The notes under the pieces were generated by a model. That model made no database searches. It saw nothing but the letters and a program-made list of their open reading frames with translations, and had not been told where the DNA came from. Positions 1 to 10,002 of a stretch of DNA of 64,000 nucleotides are shown here, piece after piece. The DNA is from Dendrocalamus latiflorus (Eukaryota; Streptophyta; Magnoliopsida; Poales; Poaceae). The stretch lies in the NCBI GenBank assembly GCA_017311315.1, contig CM029642.1:15269624-15333623 (forward strand), read 5' to 3'. How positions within the stretch are numbered: the stretch's first letter is position 1; each line of letters starts with the position of its first letter. The translations under genes were made by a program, and so were the position numbers.

Positions 1-1
1 T

Positions 2-1168
2 CACATACATGATGGATTTCTGTTTAGAGCTAACAAGCTTTGTGTTCCAAATTCTTCGGTTAGATTGCTTTTGTTACAGGAATCACATGGAGGTGGACTA
101 ACATGTCATTTTGGACAAAAGAAAACTTACGAACTGCTAGGTGATCATTTCTATTGGCCCAAGATGAGGAGAGATGTCATCCGATTTGTGGAGCGATGCG
201 TCACCTGTCACAAAGCTAAGTCAAAACTGAACCCTCATGGCTTATACACTCCTTTACCTGTTTCTAATATCCCTTGGGAAGACATAAGCATGGACTTTAT
301 TTTGGGATTACCTAGAACTCAGAAAGGAAAGGATTCTATTTTTGTTGTGGTTGATAGATTTTCAAAGATGGCTCATTTTGTCCCTTGCAACAAGACTGAC
401 GATGCTTCACATATTGCTAATTTATTTTTCAGAGAAATTGTGAGGCTACATGGGATGCCCAGGACAATTGTGTCTGATCGAGATGTCAAGTTCGTGAGCT
501 ATTTTTGGAAAACATTATGGGCCAAACTTGGAACCAAGCTCTTATTCTCCACCACTTGTCACCCTCAAACCGATGGACAAACTGAAGTGGTGAATCGAAC
601 ATTATCAATGTTGCTGCGAACAATGGTGAAAAAGAACTTGAAGATTTGGGAGGAATGCTTGCCACATGTGGAGTTTGCTTATAACAGGGCAGTACACTCT
701 ACCACTAACTTATGTCCTTTTGAAATTGTATATGGTTTCAAACCTATTACTCCGATAGATTTGTTGCCCCTTCCATTGCAGGAGAGGACCAACATGGAAG
801 CTTCCAAGCGTGCTGCATATGTAAAGAAGATACATGAGAAGACCAAGGAAGTAATTGAACTCAAGGCAAGACGCAAGGCTGCAAGTATGAACAAGCATAG
901 GAAGGAAGTGTTATTCGAGCCTGGGGACTTGGTGTGGATACACTTGCGCAAGGATCGCTTTCCTCATCAGCGCAAATCAAAATTGTTGCCACGAGGAGAT
1001 GGTCCATTTCGTGTTCTCGAGAAGATCAATGATAATGCATACAAGATAGATCTTCCAGCAAGTTATGGCGTGAGCAACACCTTCAATGTTGCTGACCTCT
1101 TACCATTCACAAGTGAAGACACTTCAGAGTCGAGGACGACTCCTTTTCAAGGGGGGAGGATGATATGA
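2..1168 (+). CDS. Ty3/gypsy integrase, 3' end of pol (partial)
   Basis: The frame is open from base 2, so the gene starts outside the window; the Met at 65 is internal. In order it shows an HHCC zinc-binding region (His in SHGGGL, Cys pair in CVTCHKAKS), an integrase core with the Asp-Asp-Glu triad (D in SMDFILGLP, D in VSDRDVKF, E in DGQTEVVNR), and a C-terminal region with GPFRVLEKINDNAYKIDLP. This is the enzyme that inserts the element cDNA into the chromosome. The frame is intact up to the stop at 1166-1168, six bases inside the LTR. Reverse transcriptase and RNase H should lie to the left. The exact gypsy lineage was not assigned; no clear chromodomain was seen. Confidence 0.9.
   Translation, partial: HIHDGFLFRANKLCVPNSSVRLLLLQESHGGGLTCHFGQKKTYELLGDHFYWPKMRRDVIRFVERCVTCHKAKSKLNPHGLYTPLPVSNIPWEDISMDFILGLPRTQKGKDSIFVVVDRFSKMAHFVPCNKTDDASHIANLFFREIVRLHGMPRTIVSDRDVKFVSYFWKTLWAKLGTKLLFSTTCHPQTDGQTEVVNRTLSMLLRTMVKKNLKIWEECLPHVEFAYNRAVHSTTNLCPFEIVYGFKPITPIDLLPLPLQERTNMEASKRAAYVKKIHEKTKEVIELKARRKAASMNKHRKEVLFEPGDLVWIHLRKDRFPHQRKSKLLPRGDGPFRVLEKINDNAYKIDLPASYGVSNTFNVADLLPFTSEDTSESRTTPFQGGRMI
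1151..1160 (+). other. Polypurine tract of the gypsy element
   Basis: A ten-base all-purine run (GGGGGGAGGA) lies directly before the LTR start TGATATGACC, where plus-strand DNA synthesis is primed. It overlaps the last codons of the integrase frame. Confidence 0.8.
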
Positions 1169-1587
1169 CCACGCTATCAAGCAAGATGTTACAACCTCCA
1201 AATCAAGCTACACCAACTCAAGTCTCACCTACATCGACACCAGCCCAAGTCATTGATGGACCGATTACACGTAGTCGAGCAAAGAAGCTACAACAAGAGG
1301 TGAACGCGCTACTTTGTGAGAATCATTTTAACATTAATGAGAATTATATACTGCCTAAGTCGTGTACATTGCTATTGCTTAGGTTCATTGATGGACCGAT
1401 TACACGTAGTCGAGCAAAGAAGCTACAACAAGAGGTGAACGCGCTACTTTGTGAGAATCATTTTAACATTAATGAGAATTATATACTGCCTAAGTCGTGT
1501 ACATTGCTATTGCTTAGGTTCACAGGACCACACTCGAACCAGACCAGTCCAGCAGAACAGTTCGAAAGAAACAGTCATAACTATTGA
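1165..1587 (+). CDS. ORF inside the gypsy LTR (TRSRAKK-type)
   Basis: A 140-codon frame starts inside the LTR and overlaps the integrase stop in another frame. Its peptide (GPITRSRAKKLQQEVNALL, then NINENYILPKSCTLLLLRF) is of a type often found at the end of grass gypsy polyproteins, as far as I recall. Here it is doubled by a 45-codon in-frame duplication. It may be a read-through or frameshift tail of pol. Independent function is doubtful. Confidence 0.4.
   Translation: MTTLSSKMLQPPNQATPTQVSPTSTPAQVIDGPITRSRAKKLQQEVNALLCENHFNINENYILPKSCTLLLLRFIDGPITRSRAKKLQQEVNALLCENHFNINENYILPKSCTLLLLRFTGPHSNQTSPAEQFERNSHNY
1251..1520 (+). repeat. Perfect 135-bp tandem duplication in the LTR
   Basis: Bases 1251-1385 are repeated at 1386-1520. 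By eye the copies are identical, and the peptide they encode is identical over 45 residues. Both copies start at CATTGATGGACCG. Perfect identity suggests a recent event. Confidence 0.93.
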
Positions 1588-2014
1588 TTTCCAAAGGCTA
1601 TGGAGGTCCATGAGGACATTTTGGAAAGCTTATTAAGTCTAGTTTTCAATGCCACCAGAGCCGAGCTGTTTGGAATTTCCATTGTGAGAGCCGACCAGCT
1701 TTAGTGAAGACTGGTCAGAAGGTCAACAGTCTGCCAGACGTTCAACTTCCCATGCAAAACTGTATCATTCTACATTATTTCGTGGTGCATGCTGCACATG
1801 GTGTGAAAGCTTATCAAGTTAACTTTCCAACGCAACTGACGGCACATCTTTTGGACTTTCCAAGGTGGAGTTATTGACAAAACACTGAAGACTGCGCAGA
1901 ATACCAACAGCCACGCGGGAACAACTCAGAGCCCATTTCGTGGAGGCCCTTTCACATAGTCTATCTTATCTTTTTCATTTCGTGTTTACACCTATCTAGG
2001 AGGGCTGTTCCTAG

Positions 2015-2022
2015 TATAAATA
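2015..2022 (+). promoter_or_regulatory. Candidate TATA box of the gypsy LTR
   Basis: TATAAATA lies about 400 bp before the LTR end, as expected for the U3/R promoter that drives the genomic RNA of the right-hand copy. Confidence 0.5.
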
Positions 2023-2426
2023 CCCCATTGCCTCATAGCGATTGAAAGACTTTTGATAAACAAAATACAGAACCTCTTTGTTCAGCTGTGTGCTAACAAA
2101 CCTTTGAGAGTTGATCTCTACCCTTTGCTCTTGTGATTTCCTTTGCGGGATTACAGCGGCGGCGGTTTCATCCGCTCCCAATTGGTGCTCCTACTCCCTT
2201 CGAGGTTTCTCGGTTGATTGTAGGCTGTGTTGGTTGGTCCCTTGAGAGTGTGGTTGGGCGAATCCTCGATTCAGGATGCCGGTTAAAGACGGTGGTTGGC
2301 TTCGAGTTTTATTTGTCAGGTTGCACTAGTTATCGCTGCTTGCAGCAAGTTATCTTGGCTTCTTTGAAGCTAGTTATCTGGTGATCATCCTACGTCGTGA
2401 AGATCGGGACCCCGTGACGTATCATC

Positions 2427-2438
2427 TGGTATCAGAGC
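2427..2438 (+). other. tRNA-Met primer binding site
   Basis: TGGTATCAGAGC, complementary to the 3' end of initiator tRNA-Met, sits two bases after the LTR end. This is the normal spacing for minus-strand priming in plant LTR retrotransposons. Confidence 0.88.
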
Positions 2439-3450
2439 TTTCGTTACCACAGTAGGATTCTTTACCTTTAGCTACATATATATTTGTTTCGTCCTATCCA
2501 CCAAAAAGCCTAAAAAAATTGCTTTAGCCCTTTGTTTCAATCTGTCAGTCCATTAGAGTCTTTGTTTTAGTTGCTGATCATTTTCCTTTGCGTGTCCTTT
2601 GAGCCTCTTTTATATATCTGAAAATCCCCACACAAAAAAAAATCTATAGCCTATATCATCCATTAGAGTTTTTTTTCTATCATAAGAGTGCTAGTGTTAT
2701 CTCTAGTCGTTGTGTTAAGTTCTATAAAAAAAGTGTGTCAAAAAAAAAGAAGAAGAAAGAAAAGTGTAAAAAAACAGAGAGAGTTGAGAAAAATTGAGAA
2801 AGAAAGGTTGAAGATCAGTTAGTTAAAGTGCACAAGTGCTGAAAGTTTGTCACGGCAAGTTGAGCAACCAGTTTGCTATTTGTGTTTGGTGCAAAATTTT
2901 GGTTGGGTCTGATCGCAACACTTGCATCCCAATCATACTCCTTGTTTGCATCAACTCTGAAATTTCTTTGCGTGTGTGTGTGTTTGATTTAAATCTCCCA
3001 TATCTTGCGATCAGCACTAGGCAGGGAACTTCTAGTTTGGATTGTTATTTAACTTTACAACAACTAGAATTCAGATTGCATTCCTTGTGTATCACTCCCC
3101 ACCAAGCTCCAAATAAAACTCCATCGTAATCGGTACTCTGGTCATGTATTCGCCTCTCCATCACTTTCTTATTACCACCACACATTTGTTTTTCTGTAAT
3201 CCACAGCAAGGAATTCATAAGAGCTTCGGTTGGTAAGAGAGGTGAGTTGTGAGAGCCACCAAATTTTTATATTCCACAAATACCTATTGTTCGTATTTAG
3301 CTAACCTTACAGGAAGATGGGTGGAGTGGAGCTAGAAGATTGTGTTACTATGGCACAATTCAATGAACTGAAGCAAAGCTTGGAAGATAAGCAAGCTAGT
3401 TATCTGGTGATCATCCTACGTCGTGAAGATCGGGACCCCGTGACGTATCA
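2439..3450 (+). pseudogene. Second gypsy copy: leader, gag start, LTR tail
   Basis: An untranslated leader (2439-3316) leads to a frame starting MGGVELEDCVTMAQFNEL at 3317, which looks like a gag N-terminus. After about 25 codons the sequence jumps at 3393 into the last 58 bp of the LTR, which ends with TATCA at 3450. All the rest of gag and pol and most of the right LTR are missing. The junction lies at AAGCTAGTTATCTGG, which is present in the LTR. The arrangement is pol, LTR, leader, truncated gag, LTR tail: a tandem element reduced by a large internal deletion. Confidence 0.78.
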
Positions 3451-3722
3451 ACAACTCTTCGACCACAACCGCTATGTCTACAACCACGGCCACTACGACT
3501 ATGACCACGGCCACTACGACTATGATCAGTACCTCTACAACTACACAGTAACTCCATGACTGCTACAGTAAATCTAAGACTACAATAGTACTCTAAGACT
3601 ACTACAGTAACTCCACGACTGCTATAATAAATCTACGACTTACAACCATGACGTTATGAGCTCTTATAACTTACGACTTCTAACTCTTTGACCACAATGA
3701 GTGTGCTAGATTATTCAATAGC
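3451..3722. other. Unassigned A/C-rich spacer between two elements
   Basis: This stretch has no plausible gene. It contains short imperfect repeats of the type CCACGGCCACTACGACTATG and ACTACAGTAACTCCA, loosely like the minisatellite in the neighbouring copia LTR. It may be a diverged LTR fragment. No laccase sequence is found here, although the copia element to its right is joined to laccase sequence on its other side. Confidence 0.5.
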
Positions 3723-4216
3723 TGTTGGGGAATTTAACCAGGGTCTAGACAAGTTATGAACTTCTAACTTCGAGATCACACATGCGAACACGAGTAAACA
3801 CAAATTTATTTCTTTTCTTTGCAACGCAATGCGATACATCTATGTCCTTTTTTGTTTTCTTATATAGAGAAGCAACATACAAGACTTCGGAACCAACACG
3901 GCATACCACGCTAAGAGTCTGATATGGACACATCCTAACTTTCTTTTATGACTACTTTGAATCCTAAATGGACTTTGGCTCTTGACCTTTTATGATTACA
4001 ACTGCTATAGTACTTTTATGACTACGACTGCTATAGTACTTTTATGACTACGACTGCTATAGTACTTTTATGACTACAACTGCTACATTATTTTTATGAA
4101 TGCAACTTGACTTATGTCTGCTACAGTACTTGAACTATTCGTAGATTGCCGTGGTCATAGATGCACTCTGGTTGTGGACTCGATCAGACCTGAAGACAAC
4201 TAGATTAACTCTAACA
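3723..4216 (-). repeat. Copia 3' LTR, enlarged by a minisatellite
   Basis: This is the 494-bp partner of the LTR at 8634-9046. It is about 80 bp longer because a unit of about 27 bp (GACTGCTATAGTACTTTTAT type) is repeated three to four times around 3985-4100, where the other LTR has one. Point differences between the LTRs are also frequent, so the insertion is old. Confidence 0.88.
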
Positions 4217-4230
4217 ATCTCCTCCTTAAG
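4217..4230 (-). other. Copia polypurine tract
   Basis: Read on the minus strand, CTTAAGGAGGAGAT abuts the 3' LTR, as expected for the plus-strand primer. Confidence 0.75.
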
Positions 4231-4661
4231 CTTGTTATCTTCTGTCGATGTTCCACACACCAATCTTCTCCCTCATCTCCATGAACTTCATTCTTCCGAG
4301 TGATCTGGTCAGGATGTTAGTGAGCTGGTCTTTTGTGCAAACATGCTGCACCTCTATCACCCCTGATTCCACATATTCTCTTATATAATGGAAACATGTG
4401 TCAATGTGTTTGCTTCTCTCATGGTAAACTGGGTTCTTGCATAACGCAATTGCAGAGATTGTCGATCTTCAAGGTTACCTTCTCAACCTTCATCTTTAAC
4501 ATGTCAGCCAACAATCATCCTAGCCACACCCCTTGACATGCTGTCACACAAGCTACAATGTACTCTGCTCCACACGAGGATAAAGCGACCACCTTCTGCT
4601 TTTGCAAACATCAACTGATTAGGTTCAACCCAAGGAAAAATGTCATGCCCGAAGTACTCTT

Positions 4662-5963
4662 TCAATCATCCATATCAACAGCTAGATCACTGTTCGAGTA
4701 ACCGATCAACCCCAAACCTTCTTCCTTCGTCTTGTAGACACACCCGTAACTCAAAGTTCCTTTCACGTACCTCAATATGTGCTTTATAGCACCCATATGC
4801 TCTGTAGTCGGCTTTTCCATGTAACTGCTCACCATGCCAACTGAGAATGCTAAGTCCAAATGTGTGTGCAGCAAATATCTCAAACTTTCGACTATACTTC
4901 GGTACAGAGTCTTGTCTACGGGAGGGCTTGTGCTGTCCTTGCTCAACTTCAGGTAGGGTTCCATCGAAACTTGTGTTGGATGGGAATCTTTCATGCCGCA
5001 TTTGTCCAACACCCTTGTTGCATATGTGGACTAGCTGAGAGTGATTTTCTCGGAGCTTTGATGTACTTCAATGCCCAAGTAGTAACTGAGTAACCCGAGG
5101 TCACTCATGCTAAATAATTTCTTCATCTGGCATTTGAAGCCATTGATCTCTTCGATACTCTCTCCAGTGATGATCAAATCATCCACATAAACTTCAACCA
5201 ACAACGTCCCTTTTTCCTTGTCTTCGTTTGTCCACTGCATGCTCTAATAGACATCATTCAAAATCAAGTGCCTCTAGAGACTTGTCTAGCTTCGAATTCC
5301 AAGGTCTTGGGGCTTGATACAGACCATATAAAGCTTTGTGCAATCTTAACACAAGGTGTTCTTCTTCTTTCTTTTCAAATCCTGGAGTTGCACAACATAG
5401 ATTTCTTCTTCTAGGTCACTGTTGAGGAAGGCTGATTTCACATCCATATGATGAACCTCCCATCCTTCATGCGTCGCGATCGCAATCAGCAGGCGTACCA
5501 TTTCTAGTCTTGCAACAAGGGCAAATACTTCATCAAAATCAATGCCTTGTCGTTGAACGTATCCCTTTGCAACTAGTCTTGCCTTGTGCTTTCCGATCAC
5601 ATGTTAGGTGTTCTTCTTCACCTTATACACCTACTTCAAACAAATTGGCTTGTGACTGACTAGCAATAGAACAAGCTGCCATGTTCCATTTTCTTGGATG
5701 GAGGACATCTCCTCCTCCATAGCTCTTCTCCATTCTAGTTTTGCCTTGGCTTCTTCAAGGTTCACAGCCTCCTCTCTGAGTAGGCAGAACTCTGAATCTT
5801 CTAGCTCTATCAGAGATGTGGCATCATAGAGACTTTTGATGTCATACTCCCGTCGTGGTCCTTCAAACGAGCTTTCGTCGAGCTCCAACCTTCGTGGAGC
5901 TCTAGGCGAGACCAACGTTCCCAATTTTGCTACAGGAGTATGTGATGTAGATGAGCCAGGCAT
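4662..5963 (-). pseudogene. Copia reverse transcriptase and RNase H remains
   Basis: Broken frames give, in order, HKARLVAKGYVQRQGIDFDEVF and MDVKSAFLNSDLEEEIYV (reverse transcriptase palm), then YVDDLIITGES with the catalytic YVDD, then LGLLSYYLGIEV, then an RNase H part (GYSNSDLAVDMDD). These belong to the family that copies element RNA into DNA. Stops and frameshifts separate the pieces, so no functional protein is possible. Confidence 0.9.
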
Positions 5964-6293
5964 CCCATATCATGTGCTCGTAGTCGCCGTGGTCGTGCCT
6001 GGAGTTTCTGCTTCATGGCCGTGTCCTTTGACTTCATCCTCCATGGTCGTAGTATCAAAAGCCACTACGTGGTCATTAGGATCTGCGATTGAGTTGTGGT
6101 TAGATCCCCTGATCACGCCTTCCATGGTCGGCATGTCGGTTGTCTTTCGGTGGTCATCAAGACCTGCATCAGTGTCAGGAGGATAATGTACTGTGAAGAT
6201 ATCTTCCATCAGTCGTACCTTTGTCGAGAGATCTCTGCTCCACTCCCACTTCCTCTCCTTCTCAAACACTGTGTCACAAGTCACCACTACTCG

Positions 6294-7100
6294 TCATGTC
6301 GTCAGATCAAACATCCGATAGCATTTTGTCTTTGAATCATACTCAATGAACACCACTGGCTTGTTTCGATATGCTAGCTTGGAGAGGTGTGGCGTGGTCA
6401 TCTCTACATGTGCTACGTATCTAAATGTGCGGAGGTGACCAACACTTGACTTGTGGTCGTAGTACGCTACGTAAGGAGTTTTGCCAATGATGCTCTTCGT
6501 TGGTGCCCGATTTAGGAGATAAATGGTAGTCGATACCACTTCTCTCCAAATTTCTCCTGGGACTCGCATGCTCTTCAGCAGACTCCTCACCATACTGACC
6601 ATCATCTGGTTCCTCCTTTCGACCACTCCATTCTGTTGGGGTGAATAAGGCGCTATCAGATAACACCTAATTTCCTATAGCTCACAGTAGTCTTCGAACT
6701 CGTTTGAGGTAAACTCGCCACCGTGGTTGGTGTGTAGAGCTTTCAGCCTAAGATTCTTCTTCATCTCGGCTACAAACTTGATCTTCTTGAACACCTCGAA
6801 CGCTTCATCTTTGTTTTGGAGTAATGCTAGCCACATATACCTCATGTAGTCATCTACTAACAGCAGAAAGTATCAATTTCCTATATGCGTGGTCAGAGTG
6901 ATTGGCCCGCAAATGTCGTCGTGCCACAATTTGAGGGGCATATCTGCTCGGTATAGTGACATGGTCAGAAACAGGTTTCGCTGTTGCTTGCCAAATAGAC
7001 AACCATCACAGATGCGATCCATGTGCTCGATCATGGGTATGCCTTGCACCATCTTTTTGTGAGCTACATCCTTTAGAGCATGAAAGTTCATATGCCCATA
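6294..7100 (-). pseudogene. Copia integrase remains
   Basis: The 5' piece has ICDGCLFGKQQR (zinc-binding pre-integrase region) and WHDDICGPI (start of the catalytic core). The 3' piece has SPQQNGVVERRNQ, which holds the catalytic Glu, then YLLNRAPTKSI and GKTPYVAYY, typical of copia integrase. The frame is interrupted between the two pieces. Confidence 0.9.
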
Positions 7101-7681
7101 CCTGGCATGCTATCTCCATGCCTCTTCAGAGCTTCTTGCACTCCATAAGAGCTGGATTGATGTGTAACACATACATCTAGTTTCTTGATCTGCTCACTTT
7201 GGCCAACAACATCTGAGTTCTGTCTAAGATCGACATTACTCCTCCTTTGACTACAATCTTGTAGCCATCCTCATCCAGCTGATCGAGGCTGAAATATTGC
7301 TTCTCAACTTTAGGATGTAGTAAATGTTTGTTAGAATATAGGATGTTCACCTATAGAACACTCCAACAATACCGAGCCCTTTCCTTGTATCTCCACAACC
7401 GAACCATCTCTGAATTTGACTGAGCCTTCTACCTTCGTGTCAATCTCAGCAAACTTCTCCATGAATCTATTCATGTGGTTACTTGTGCTGATATCTAGAT
7501 ACTACACCTTGTTTTGGGTGCCGCTAAGCTTTGGCATCACCTTATCTTCATGCAGGAATACCTCTTCTTCAGGTGTCAGGACTGTATGGATGAGTTCACA
7601 CGCTTCGATCATCAGCAGTTGAGGATCATCGCCATCTGCTTCACTACGAGATTAGCCATTGCTCTTCGGTTTAGCTTTGGA

Positions 7682-8603
7682 CACTCTTTTGCAAAGTGCC
7701 TGTACTCATTACAGTTGAAGCACTTGACTTTGGTCTTGTCGGAGTCTGGCGGCATTCGTTCATCGACAACGCGATCACCATTGCCTCAACCACCACCTTG
7801 TCGCGGCCGTGTCCCCGACCTCTTCCATTACGACCTCCTCTCTGAGTGCTGCTCGAGCCCTCGTCCTTTTTAGTCTTTGTGCTCCTCTCTTCCCACTTAC
7901 TTTGGGTAAAGAGTAGTTTGTCTCCTCTGTTCTTCGACTGTTATCGACCCTTGAGTTCTTCCTCGAAAGTTTTGAGGTGACCGATCACCTCCGTAAGTGA
8001 CATCATTGCGACATCGCTGAACTGTTCGATTGTTCCGATAATCTGAAGGAATCTATCAGGAACTAAACTGAACAATTTTTCGTCGACGTCACTTTCTTCT
8101 AGCTTTGTACCGAGCAAACGGATCTCACCCACTAGAGTGGTGAGTTTCATGGAGTACTCGGTAATTGTTTTTGAGTCTCCCATCTACAACTTGCTTAGTT
8201 GTTGTTTCAGCATTTGCGCGCGTGCCTTCTTGACACGATATTCGCCTACTCGCATCTCCCTAAGTGCGATCTAGACTTGTTTTACTGTCTCCTTCTTAGC
8301 GATTGACATCATTACGTCGTTTGGCACCGCTTGTGAGATGGCCACCATCGCGCCTTGATCCTTGTCACCGTCGTTGTCTCCATCTTCGACCGTCGACCAA
8401 ACCCCTAGTGAACGCAAGATTATCTTCATATTGATGGCCCATATGATGTAATTCATTTCGCTCAACATTCGGTATTGAATCGGGATCGTGGTGCTCCTTA
8501 TCATTGGCTTGATGAACACGCGTGACTTCAATGGATCAAGCTCGTTGCCCATGGTGTTGATGAGCGCTCCTAACTTCGACGGATCAATAGGGCTGCCAGT
8601 CAT
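7682..8603 (-). pseudogene. Copia gag remains
   Basis: The probable start codon is at 8603 (MTGSPIDPSKL), 18 bases downstream of the primer site on the minus strand. A gag core follows (KTITEYSMKLTTLVGEI, then DVDEKLFSLVPDRF), and a CCHC zinc knuckle (CFNCNEYRHFAKEC) lies at 7682-7722. Gag forms the virus-like particle and binds RNA. The frame is broken at least twice. Confidence 0.85.
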
Positions 8604-8620
8604 TGCTTCGTCCCCTTAAA

Positions 8621-8631
8621 CTCTGATACCA
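8621..8631 (-). other. Copia tRNA-Met primer binding site
   Basis: The plus strand reads CTCTGATACCA, the complement of TGGTATCAGAG. It lies two bases inside the 5' LTR. Confidence 0.85.
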
Positions 8632-8633
8632 AT

Positions 8634-9046
8634 TGTTGGAGAATTTGCCCAAGGCCTAGATGAGCGATGAATTTCTAACTTCAAGATTACGCACGCGAAC
8701 ACGAGTAAGCACAGATTGATTTCATTTCTTTGTGACACAATGCAATACGTCTGCGTCCTTTTCGTTTTCTTATATAGAAAAGCAACATACAAGAGTTTGG
8801 AACCAACGCGGCATACCACACTAAGAGTCTGATACAGGCACATCCCGACTTTTTTTTTATGACAACTCTGAATTGTAAACGGACTTTGACTCCTAACCTT
8901 TTACGATGATTGCTATAGTATTTTTATGACTACAACTTCATTTATGACTGCTACAGTACTTGAACCGATCGTAGATTGCCGTGGTCGTAGATGCACTCTG
9001 GTCATGGACTCGACCAAACTTGAAGATAACTAGATTAACTCCAACA
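8634..9046 (-). repeat. Copia 5' LTR
   Basis: This 413-bp repeat has termini TGTTGG and CCAACA. It joins laccase exon 5 directly at 9047. Confidence 0.88.
8769..8776 (-). promoter_or_regulatory. Candidate TATA box of the copia LTR
   Basis: The minus strand reads TATATAAG in the middle of the 5' LTR. The same motif is kept in the other LTR near 3860. Confidence 0.45.
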
Positions 9047-10002
9047 TTGGCAACCACCAGAGCGCCCATCGTCTTGCCCAGCGCGATCCTGATGATGTCT
9101 GTGGTGACGCGGTTTGTGTCAGCGGCGACCACCTTGAAACTGTGCCCAGCGATCTTGAAATAGTACTCTGATAAGGGTGCAGCGTTCACTATTCATAATA
9201 CATATGTCTTGTTGTATTCCACGTTCAGGATGAAGTTGTCTTCCACTTCACCTGGAGAATTGAAGTAGTATAGTTAATTTCGAGATGTTCAGAAGAAATG
9301 TTCGGAAGCTATATAAAAATTCTTATATAAAAATGTTCGGAAGAAATGGTTTACTGTTCATTTGGAGTAAACAGAAATAGGTTTAAAAAATGTAGCTTGT
9401 AATTGCAGTAATACTGACAATAATTACTAGAGCAGTTGTAGAGATCGCCAAGCTTTCCTTTGATTGTTTGTAGCTGCAATGGTGTTATCATCAAAGAAAC
9501 CAGCCATCATGTTACAGTCTTAACTGAGCAAGGTCCATCTCCCACCATTCACCTGCAATCAAGAATTCACTTGGTGTAAATTAAAACACCTTTCACAATT
9601 CAACTGTCAAAATGCTTGTCTCTGAATCATAATGTCATTACAAATTAACTTGCAACCCATTCGATCAAAAACAATAGTTGACAATAAGTGTCATTTTCCT
9701 CAGAAAAAATGCCATCCTTTTGAAATGCAAACATTTCGATATACTAGAGCAAAACAATGCTTAGGTCCAAGTTTGTGTTCATCCTTGAATGATAATCCAA
9801 GGGCTATTTCATCATGGAGCGTGAACTTTGTTAATCGATCAGCTCGAGTACTGAAGCATACCTATAACAATCGGGATCTCCTTGTTAGGCATAGAAAATG
9901 GACACGAGCTGGCCACCAGATCTTGGCTGTATGACCAAGGCGCCATGAAGAGTTGACCGGAGGCAGGTGACATGAGCGTGCCACCGCATTATGCCCATCT
10001 GG

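Larger units (their letters stand above)
1161..2424 (+). repeat. Gypsy LTR shared by two tandem element copies
   Basis: The LTR is 1264 bp and begins TGATA and ends TATCA, an inverted 5-base terminus. It is preceded by a polypurine tract, as a 3' LTR would be, and followed by a tRNA primer site, as a 5' LTR would be. It therefore serves as the 3' LTR of the left copy and the 5' LTR of the right copy. Its last 58 bp recur without mismatch at 3393-3450. Confidence 0.88.
3723..9046 (-). mobile_element. Decayed full-length Ty1/copia element
   Basis: Both ends are related LTRs (3723-4216 and 8634-9046) with TGTTGG...AACA termini. A primer site lies inside the right LTR and a polypurine tract inside the left one, so the element is transcribed leftward. 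The order gag, integrase, reverse transcriptase, RNase H is typical copia. Many stops and frameshifts break the frame. The right flank (9047 on) is laccase exon 5, but the left flank is not laccase, and the flanking five bases (ATAGC left, TTGGC right) do not match. A deletion or rearrangement therefore followed insertion. Confidence 0.9.
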
